From: Phytophthora quininea
Taxonomy: Eukaryota > Oomycota > Peronosporomycetes > Peronosporales > Peronosporaceae
Assembly: GCA_011947345.1 (NCBI GenBank)
Contig: JAAVTG010000675.1
Location: 283,354 to 347,353 of the forward strand
DNA: 64,000 nucleotides
Direction of reading: 5' to 3'
Shown here piece by piece: positions 56,295 to 64,000 of this stretch. The notes under the pieces were generated by a model. That model worked only from the letters and a program-made list of their open reading frames with translations, was not told the DNA's origin and searched no databases. The position numbers and the translations under genes were made by a program. The stretch's first letter is position 1, and each line of letters begins with the position of its first letter.

Positions 56295-57118
56295 TTGCTG
56301 TGCAATTGGCGATGCAACACCAATCCTGGGTCCACCTCTTTTAAGCATCAATCGGAGTCCCCGTCGGCAGCAAGTTATGGCGAACCCACCCTCTCTAGCA
56401 AACTCCGTGGATCCAGTCATCACTCTACCGCCTGTAGGGGCGATTACGATTTTGTCGCCCCCCCACACACACACAAATGGCCAGCGAGCGTCACCCCGAT
56501 CGAGTTTAGCGTTTTCTCAACGGCCCACCCATACCCCGTTACGAAGCGGTCGCCCGACGCGGACGACGAGTGCGGCTGCTCTGTGTGCTGTGTTCGAGAT
56601 GGCGGAAGCTTCGTGTCCGGCTCGTGCTTGAACGTCGCTACCTACACGGTGTGCGACGAGTTTAATTGTTTGCTGGGGTCAGAGTGCGGCAACAGGATGA
56701 AGCCACGCTATCCTCTCGAGCTGGTCGACACGCGCGTGGGGCTTGGTGTCGTCTGCAACCAAACCAATCCAAGCGGCGCGTTCATCATCGAGTACGTAGG
56801 AGAAGTGCTATTGGAACTTGATACTGTTAGTCGAGATGACAAGCGATATCAAGTCCAGCTTCGTACCAAGACAAGTTGAGGTGGTGGCGTCTCTGTGTTC
56901 GTGGACGCGCTCCGCTGCGGCAATGAGAGCCGCTTCATCAACCATTCCTGCCGGCCCAACTGCGCGCTGTACGACTGCATCTCGGGGAACTCGACGAGAG
57001 TGGGCATCTTCGCCGTCACGGACATCCCACCACTGCAGGAGCTGACGTTCCGCTATCGTCAGCACAACCGCAATCTTTTAAGTGCCGTTGCGCGCAGCCG
57101 AACTGCTCTACCAAGTAG
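56295..57118 (+). pseudogene. SET-domain protein lysine methyltransferase, interrupted
   Basis: Order of motifs: a Cys-rich pre-SET/AWS-like part ('DECGCSVCCVRDGGS', 'SECGNRMKPRYPLELVDTRV'), SET-N ('GAFIIEYVGEVLLE'), SET-C ('CGNESRFINHSCRPNC', with the N-H-S-C SAM site), 'VGIFAVTDIPPLQELTFRY', and a post-SET Cys motif ('FKCRCAQPNC'). Such proteins methylate histone H3, usually K36 or K4. An in-frame TGA (56877-56879) separates SET-N from SET-C with the frame otherwise unchanged, and one base is missing in a T run near 57078 before the post-SET part, which would then stop at 57116-57118. The real start is not determined. The TGA suggests a pseudogene unless it is a sequence error. Confidence 0.75.
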
Positions 57119-57855
57119 TAATTACTTTTCATTATGACTTGCGTAGCCCGTCAACATAACGATAATGATAGCCCATTTTCATCGGATACTGTGTCCACCC
57201 GATACGCGTGTTGGTAGCACGCAAGAAGAAGCTTGACCGCGCTCTCGCTGACTGGAGCCAAAACTGCACCGCTAGTGGACGTCTTGAATGGCTACGACAA
57301 TCGGCCCAGCCGGAAAAGTTTGGCGCCACGACGAATTGTGCCGACTGGGCGTAGTAGACGACCGACACCACCACAAGCTCGCGGTGCCTCTATCGTCACC
57401 GGGCCCCAGCCCAAAGCTGCACGTACGATGCCAACACAAACACGAAGCGTGCGCGGGGAAGGGAAGGGGGCAGACCGTGCCTCTGCATGTACAATGCCGA
57501 CCCTGAGGGGAGTGGGGCAGGCCGCTCCCGAGGCAAGGCGAGATCCTGTTTTTTTCAAGGGTGGGGAGTGCTCAGAACAACTTTGGGGGCGTCTCCGATG
57601 GTCGTAAGGCGGGGGCGCGCTATCGCTCGCAGAGAGACCTTCCGCACCAGCTTTCGGTGGTCGGGCAGCGATACCACGAGCTCGTCCACGAGTGACCTTT
57701 GACACAGTCTCCGGTTTGTACAGCAGTCTGTATGGGGAGCTGCTTAATCTAGCAAAACCTGAACTTAGCAGACGGACGCCATCGGGCCAGGCCATGGCAG
57801 ACCGCACGTTCGACTGCCTGCATTACTCTACATTTCTAACGGATGGGTACAATCG
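57119..57855. other. No gene recognised; left flank of the tRNA array
   Basis: G+C-rich, with overlapping frames on both strands but no motif. The array sequence begins abruptly at about 57855. Confidence 0.5.
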
Positions 57856-57969
57856 CCAGTGGGCGTCTTCGGAATCCGGCTGTGTGCCGGACGCTCGAGC
57901 AAGCGGGCTGCGTGGCGTGGGCAAAATGTGGGCGGCATAAAGCGCCGTACCACGACGGCTGAGCGAGCC

Positions 57970-58056
57970 GAGCAAGAACAAGAACAGGAACAAGAACAGG
58001 AACAAGAACAGGAACAAGAACAGGAACAAGAACAGGAACAAGAACAAGAACAAGAA
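57970..58056. repeat. AGGAACAAGAAC minisatellite (first of nine tracts)
   Basis: Period 12 with 6-base variants (AACAAG). Each array unit has one such tract directly 3' of its tRNA gene, with lengths from about 80 to 180 bases. Further tracts precede each of the tRNA genes listed below. Confidence 0.95.
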
Positions 58057-58127
58057 GCGCGGGACCGGGATTGAACCAGTGACCCTTCGAGCTGCAATCG
58101 AACGCTCTACCACTGAGCTACCCGCGC
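58057..58127 (-). tRNA. tRNA-Cys (anticodon GCA), copy 1
   Basis: The minus strand folds as a complete cloverleaf: acceptor GCGCGGG/CCCGCGC, D arm GCTC/GAGC, anticodon stem TTCGA/TCGAA with loop TTGCAGC (anticodon GCA), T arm ACTGG/CCGGT. The base after the acceptor is T, the U73 discriminator that marks tRNA-Cys. Box A (TAGCTCAGTGG) and box B (GGTTCAATCC) are present. No intron. Confidence 0.97.
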
Positions 58128-58761
58128 GTCGAACCCTTTTCCCCAACGCACAATTGTCCAAAACGCGTTTCGCGCGCCCTACGCCTGCATTCACACGCCC
58201 GGCTCCCGCACAGCGCCGGCACACCTCTGTTGCCACCCTGCCAACGCGCCACGGACGCAACCGATCACGTACCGACCCGGTCCCACACGCAGACGCTCAC
58301 ACATCCATGCCATCCACGCAACCTGCTCTGCGGCAACGCACCAGTCCACCACAGTGTCACGAAGAAAGAAGACCCCTCGTAGACCGCCAGCGATTCCTTC
58401 AGTCGAGGTGCCACATCACAGAACCCACTGTCAAGCCAAGCTGTCTCATCGTCATCGAGGGCGTCTCTCCTTTCTGTCCGAACGTTGTAATACTTGCCGA
58501 CGCAGATCCCGCTGTAATACTGTATGCTGAGAGCTGGAGCCGCCAGTGGGCGTCTTCGGAATCCGGCTGTGTGCCGGACGCTCGAGCAAGCGGGCTGCGT
58601 GGCGTGGGCAAAATGTGGGCGGCATAAAGCGCCGTACCACGACGGCTGAGCGAGCCGAGCAAGAACAAGAACAGGAACAAGAACAGGAACAAGAACAGGA
58701 ACAAGAACAGGAACAAGAACAGGAACAAGAACAGGAACAGGAACAAGAACAAGAACAAGAA

Positions 58762-58830
58762 GCGCGGGACCGATTGAACCAGTGACCCTTCGAGCTGCAA
58801 TCGAACGCTCTACCACTGAGCTACCCGCGC
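58762..58830 (-). tRNA. tRNA-Cys copy 2, T-arm deletion
   Basis: Same as copy 1, but two G/C pairs' worth of sequence is missing in the 3' strand of the T stem (ACCGATTGAA instead of ACCGGGATTGAA on the plus strand). Box B is shortened, so it is probably non-functional unless this is a sequence error. Confidence 0.85.
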
Positions 58831-59529
58831 GTCGAACCCTTTTCCCCAACGCACAATTGTCCAAAACGCGTTTCGCGCGCCCTACGCCTGCATTCACACG
58901 CCCGGCTCCCGCACAGCGCCGGCACACCTCTGTTGCCACCCTGCCAACGCGCCACGGACGCAACCGATCACGTACCGACCCGGTCCCACACGCAGACGCT
59001 CACACATCCATGCCATCCACGCAACCTGCTCTGCGGCAACGCACCAGTCCACCACAGTGTCACGAAGAAAGAAGACCCTCGTAGACCGCCAGCGATTCCT
59101 TCAGTCGAGGTGCCACATCACAGAACCCACTGTCAAGCCAAGCTGTCTCATCGTCATCGAGGGTGTCTCTCCTTTCTGTCCGAACGTTGTAATACTTGCC
59201 GACGCAGATCCCGCTGTAATACTGTATGCTGAGAGCTGGAGCCGCCAGTGGGCGTCTTCGGAATCCGGCTGTGTGCCGGACGCTCGAGCAAGCGGGCTGC
59301 GTGGCGTGGGCAAAATGTGGGCGGCATAAAGCGCCGTACCACGACGGCTGAGCGAGCCGAGCAAGAACAAGAACAGGAACAAGAACAGGAACAGGAACAA
59401 GAACAAGAACAGGAACAAGAACAAGAACAGGAACAAGAACAGGAACAAGAACAAGAACAAGAACAAGAACAAGAACAGGAACAAGAACAGGAACAAGAAC
59501 AGGAACAAGAACAGGAACAAGAACAAGAA

Positions 59530-59598
59530 GCGGGACCGGGATTGAACCAGTGACCCTTCGAGCTGCAATCGAACGCTCTACCACTGAGCTACCCGCGC
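59530..59598 (-). tRNA. tRNA-Cys copy 3, acceptor-stem deletion
   Basis: Identical to copy 1 apart from the loss of two bases at the 3' end of the acceptor stem (GCGGGACC instead of GCGCGGGACC). Confidence 0.85.
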
Positions 59599-60237
59599 GT
59601 CGAACCCTTTTCCCCAACGCACAATTGTCCAAAACGCGTTTCGCGCGCCCTACGCCTGCATTCACACGCCCGGCTCCCGCACAGCGCCGGCACACCTCTG
59701 TTGCCACCCTGCCAACGCGCCACGGACGCAACCGATCACGTACCGACCCGGTCCCACACGCAGACGCTCACACATCCATGCCATCCACGCAACCTGCTCT
59801 GCGGCAACGCACCAGTCCACCACAGTGTCACGAAGAAAGAAGACCCTCGTAGACCGCCAGCGATTCCTTCAGTCGAGGTGCCACATCACAGAACCCACTG
59901 TCAAGCCAAGCTGTCTCATCGTCATCGAGGGCGTCTCTCCTTTCTGTCCGAACGTTGTAATACTTGCCGACGCAGATCCCGCTGTAATACTGTATGCTGA
60001 GAGCTGGAGCCGCCAGTGGGCGTCTTCGGAATCCGGCTGTGTGCCGGACGCTCGAGCAAGCGGGCTGCGTGGCGTGGGCAAAATGTGGGCGGCATAAAGC
60101 GCCGTACCACGACGGCTGAGCGAGCCGAGCAAGAACAAGAACAGGAACAAGAACAGGAACAAGAACAGGAACAAGAACAGGAACAAGAACAGGAACAAGA
60201 ACAGGAACAAGAACAGGAACAAGAACAAGAACAAGAA

Positions 60238-60308
60238 GCGCGGGACCGGGATTGAACCAGTGACCCTTCGAGCTGCAATCGAACGCTCTACCACTGAGCT
60301 ACCCGCGC
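60238..60308 (-). tRNA. tRNA-Cys (GCA), copy 4
   Basis: Same cloverleaf as copy 1, no differences seen in the 71 bases. Confidence 0.97.
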
Positions 60309-60935
60309 GTCGAACCCTTTTCCCCAACGCACAATTGTCCAAAACGCGTTTCGCGCGCCCTACGCCTGCATTCACACGCCCGGCTCCCGCACAGCGCCGG
60401 CACACCTCTGTTGCCACCCTGCCAACGCGCCACGGACGCAACCGATCACGTACCGACCCGGTCCCACACGCAGACGCTCACACATCCATGCCATCCACGC
60501 AACCTGCTCTGCGGCAACGCACCAGTCCACCACAGTGTCACGAAGAAAGAAGACCCTCGTAGACCGCCAGCGATTCCTTCAGTCGAGGTGCCACATCACA
60601 GAACCCACTGTCAAGCCAAGCTGTCTCATCGTCATCGAGGGCGTCTCTCCTTTCTGTCCGAACGTTGTAATACTTGCCGACGCAGATCCCGCTGTAATAC
60701 TGTATGCTGAGAGCTGGAGCCGCCAGTGGGCGTCTTCGGAATCCGGCTGTGTGCCGGACGCTCGAGCAAGCGGGCTGCGTGGCGTGGGCAAAATGTGGGC
60801 GGCATAAAGCGCCGTACCACGACGGCTGAGCGAGCCGAGCAAGAACAAGAACAGGAACAAGAACAGGAACAAGAACAGGAACAAGAACAGGAACAAGAAC
60901 AGGAACAAGAACAGGAACAAGAACAAGAACAAGAA

Positions 60936-61006
60936 GCGCGGGACCGGGATTGAACCAGTGACCCTTCGAGCTGCAATCGAACGCTCTACCACTGAGCTAC
61001 CCGCGC
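60936..61006 (-). tRNA. tRNA-Cys (GCA), copy 5
   Basis: Same cloverleaf as copy 1, no differences seen in the 71 bases. Confidence 0.97.
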
Positions 61007-61695
61007 GTCGAACCCTTTTCCCCAACGCACAATTGTCCAAAACGCGTTTCGCGCGCCCTACGCCTGCATTCACACGCCCGGCTCCCGCACAGCGCCGGCA
61101 CACCTCTGTTGCCACCCTGCCAACGCGCCACGGACGCAACCGATCACGTACCGACCCGGTCCCACACGCAGACGCTCACACATCCATGCCATCCACGCAA
61201 CCTGCTCTGCGGCAACGCACCAGTCCACCACAGTGTCACGAAGAAAGAAGACCCTCGTAGACCGCCAGCGATTCCTTCAGTCGAGGTGCCACATCACAGA
61301 ACCCACTGTCAAGCCAAGCTGTCTCATCGTCATCGAGGGCGTCTCTCCTTTCTGTCCGAACGTTGTAATACTTGCCGACGCAGATCCCGCTGTAATACTG
61401 TATGCTGAGAGCTGGAGCCGCCAGTGGGCGTCTTCGGAATCCGGCTGTGTGCCGGACGCTCGAGCAAGCGGGCTGCGTGGCGTGGGCAAAATGTGGGCGG
61501 CATAAAGCGCCGTACCACGACGGCTGAGCGAGCCGAGCAAGAACAAGAACAGGAACAAGAACAGGAGAACAAGAACAGGAACAAGAACAAGAACAGGAAC
61601 AAGAACAGGAACAAGAACAAGAACAAGAACAAGAACAAGAACAGGAACAAGAACAGGAACAAGAACAGGAACAAGAACAGGAACAAGAACAAGAA

Positions 61696-61766
61696 GCGCG
61701 GGACCGGGATTGAACCAGTGACCCTTCGAGCTGCAATCGAACGCTCTACCACTGAGCTACCCGCGC
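61696..61766 (-). tRNA. tRNA-Cys (GCA), copy 6
   Basis: Same cloverleaf as copy 1. Its minisatellite carries a 2-base irregularity near 61566 (AGGAGAAC). Confidence 0.97.
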
Positions 61767-62459
61767 GTCGAACCCTTTTCCCCAACGCACAATTGTCCAA
61801 AACGCGTTTCGCGCGCCCTACGCCTGCATTCACACGCCCGGCTCCCGCACAGCGCCGGCACACCTCTGTTGCCACCCTGCCAACGCGCCACGGACGCAAC
61901 CGATCACGTACCGACCCGGTCCCACACGCAGACGCTCACACATCCATGCCATCCACGCAACCTGCTCTGCGGCAACGCACCAGTCCACCACAGTGTCACG
62001 AAGAAAGAAGACCCTCGTAGACCGCCAGCGATTCCTTCAGTCGAGGTGCCACATCACAGAACCCACTGTCAAGCCAAGCTGTCTCATCGTCATCGAGGGC
62101 GTCTCTCCTTTCTGTCCGAACGTTGTAATACTTGCCGACGCAGATCCCGCTGTAATACTGTATGCTGAGAGCTGGAGCCGCCAGTGGGCGTCTTCGGAAT
62201 CCGGCTGTGTGCCGGACGCTCGAGCAAGCGGGCTGCGTGGCGTGGGCAAAATGTGGGCGGCATAAAGCGCCGTACCACGACGGCTGAGCGAGCCGAGCAA
62301 GAACAAGAACAGGAACAAGAACAGGAACAAGAACAGGAACAAGAACAGGAACAAGAACAAGAACAGGAACAAGAACAGGAACAAGAACAGGAACAGGAAC
62401 AAGAACAAGAACAAGAACAAGAACAGGAACAAGAACAGGAACAAGAACAAGAACAAGAA

Positions 62460-62530
62460 GCGCGGGACCGGGATTGAACCAGTGACCCTTCGAGCTGCAA
62501 TCGAACGCTCTACCACTGAGCTACCCGCGC
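62460..62530 (-). tRNA. tRNA-Cys (GCA), copy 7
   Basis: Same cloverleaf as copy 1, with one of the longest minisatellite tracts. Confidence 0.97.
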
Positions 62531-63142
62531 GTCGAACCCTTTTCCCCAACGCACAATTGTCCAAAACGCGTTTCGCGCGCCCTACGCCTGCATTCACACG
62601 CCCGGCTCCCGCACAGCGCCGGCACACCTCTGTTGCCACCCTGCCAACGCGCCACGGACGCAACCGATCACGTACCGACCCGGTCCCACACGCAGACGCT
62701 CACACATCCATGCCATCCACGCAACCTGCTCTGCGGCAACGCACCAGTCCACCACAGTGTCACGAAGAAAGAAGACCCCTCGTAGACCGCCAGCGATTCC
62801 TTCAGTCGAGGTGCCACATCACAGAACCCACTGTCAAGCCAAGCTGTCTCATCGTCATCGAGGGCGTCTCTCCTTTCTGTCCGAACGTTGTAATACTTGC
62901 CGACGCAGATCCCGCTGTAATACTGTATGCTGAGAGCTGGAGCCGCCAGTGGGCGTCTTCGGAATCCGGCTGTGTGCCGGACGCTCGAGCAAGCGGGCTG
63001 CGTGGCGTGGGCAAATGTGGGCGGCATAAAGCGCCGTACCACGACGGCTGAGCGAGCCGAGCAAGAACAAGAACAGGAACAAGAACAGGAACAAGAACAG
63101 GAACAAGAACAGGAACAAGAACAGGAACAAGAACAAGAACAA

Positions 63143-63213
63143 GCGCGGGACCGGGATTGAACCAGTGACCCTTCGAGCTGCAATCGAACGCTCTACCACT
63201 GAGCTACCCGCGC
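63143..63213 (-). tRNA. tRNA-Cys (GCA), copy 8
   Basis: Same 71 bases as copy 1. On the plus strand the flank reads CAAG directly before GCGCGGG, where most copies have GAA; the discriminator position on the minus strand is therefore C or T depending on alignment. Confidence 0.93.
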
Positions 63214-63858
63214 GTCGAACCCTTTTCCCCAACGCACAATTGTCCAAAACGCGTTTCGCGCGCCCTACGCCTGCATTCACGCCCGGCTCCCGCACAGCGC
63301 CGGCACACCTCTGTTGCCACCCTGCCAACGCGCCACGGACGCAACCGATCACGTACCGACCCGGTCCCACACGCAGACGCTCACACATCCATGCCATCCA
63401 CGCAACCTGCTCTGCGGCAACGCACCAGTCCACCACAGTGTCACGAAGAAAGAAGACCTCGTAGACCGCCAGCGATTCCTTCAGTCGAGGTGCCACATCA
63501 CAGAACCCACTGTCAAGCCAAGCTGTCTCATCGTCATCGAGGGCGTCTCTCCTTTCTGTCCGAACGTTGTAATACTTGCCGACGCAGATCCCGCTGTAAT
63601 ACTGTATGCTGAGAGCTGGAGCCAGTGGGCGTCTTCGAATCCGGCTGTGCCGGACGCTCGAGCAAGCGGGCTGCGTGGCGTGGGCAAAATGTGGGCGGCA
63701 TAAAGCGCCGTACCACGACGGCTGAGCGAGCCGAGCAAGAACAAGAACAGGAACAAGAACAGGAACAAGAACAGGAACAAGAACAAGAACAAGAACAGAA
63801 CAAGAACAGGAACAAGAACAGGAACAAGAACAAGAACAAGAACAAGAACAAGTGAAGC

Positions 63859-63929
63859 GCGCGGGACCGGGATTGAACCAGTGACCCTTCGAGCTGCAAT
63901 CGAACGCTCTACCACTGAGCTACCCGCGC
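63859..63929 (-). tRNA. tRNA-Cys (GCA), copy 9
   Basis: Same 71 bases as copy 1; the junction with the minisatellite has extra bases (GTGAAGC). The discriminator becomes C in this copy if the extra GC is real. Confidence 0.93.
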
Positions 63930-64000
63930 GTCGAACCCTTTTCCCCAACGCACAATTGCTAAAACGCGTTTCGCGCGCCCTACGCCTGCATTCACACGCC

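Larger units (their letters stand above)
57855..64000. repeat. Tandem array of ~0.7-kb units, each with a tRNA-Cys gene
   Basis: The unit contains, in plus-strand order: a conserved segment (GCCAGTGGGCGTCTTCGG...), a 12-base minisatellite of variable length, the tRNA-Cys gene on the minus strand, and about 390 bases of conserved spacer. tRNA starts are 683 to 768 bases apart; the variation comes mainly from the minisatellite. Spacer sequence is almost identical in all copies, pointing to recent amplification or gene conversion. Open frames in the array encode only simple Glu-Gln or Leu-Phe repeats. The array runs off the window. Confidence 0.97.

Noticed and set aside
58400..58520. C/D-box snoRNA-like motifs on the minus strand of the array spacer (GATGACGATGA, CTGA)
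   Set aside because: The boxes do not fit a proper terminal stem and the spacing is poor; chance matches are likely.
58265..58963. Minus-strand frames in the array spacer repeated in each unit
   Set aside because: They are long only because the repeat unit is conserved as DNA; frames change with each small indel and no motif is present.
57859..63855. Open frames with long Glu-Gln (plus) or Leu-Phe, Cys-Ser, Val-Pro (minus) repeats
   Set aside because: They are translations of the 12-base minisatellite in different frames. They overlap tRNA genes and exist in every frame, so they are not protein genes.
57855..64000. CRISPR-like array
   Set aside because: The units are 700 bases long with nearly identical spacers and tRNA genes; this is a eukaryotic tandem repeat.

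Overview
The window looks like a Phytophthora-type oomycete nuclear contig. The evidence is compact genes with short GT-AG introns, the WLH-rich ankyrin families, paired transmembrane LRR genes, several secreted intradiol-dioxygenase-like genes, oomycete chromoviruses and a Fanzor (eukaryotic TnpB) gene. The genus is inferred from these families; no database was searched.

Layout. 0.1-2.5 kb: an ankyrin gene and an ankyrin remnant (+). 3.2-8.0 kb: tandem transmembrane/LRR genes, the second decayed (+). 8.2-14.9 kb: mitochondrial Cpn10 (+), guanine deaminase (-), a PRL-type phosphatase with a CAAX box (-), a decayed helix-turn-helix/PLD-like gene (-) and a Prune-type DHH phosphoesterase (+). 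15.0-17.0 kb: two ankyrin genes (-). 17.6-24.1 kb: a 65-residue protein with the PDCD4-type motif (+), Trm61 (+), an RMD1/DUF155 membrane protein (-) and a CSB/ERCC6 remodeller (-). 24.2-36.5 kb: four intradiol-dioxygenase-like genes (-) and one laccase (+), interrupted by a 367-bp MITE, a pogo-like transposase without its catalytic core, and the Fanzor gene followed by two strong hairpins. 37.1-43.7 kb: a young chromovirus (-). 45.2-50.7 kb: a second chromovirus (+) inserted in the last codons of a Pif1-type helicase. 50.7-57.1 kb: degenerate sequence and a SET-domain gene (+). 57.85 kb to the end: a tandem array whose ~0.7-kb unit carries a tRNA-Cys(GCA) gene (-) next to an AGGAACAAGAAC minisatellite; nine tRNA copies lie in the window.

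How the genes may work together: the secreted dioxygenase-like proteins and the laccase form a plausible extracellular aromatic/phenolic oxidation cluster. The housekeeping genes are otherwise unrelated to each other. The best candidate for a notable system is the Fanzor locus with its putative guide-RNA scaffold; the tRNA-Cys array is second.

Caution: almost every conserved gene, housekeeping ones included, is broken by single-base deletions, often in homopolymers. This suggests uncorrected indel errors in the assembly, so most frameshifts are reported as lesions in the given sequence and not as proven pseudogenes. In-frame stops by substitution (dioxygenase copy 1, Fanzor, SET gene, second LRR copy) are stronger signs of real decay.
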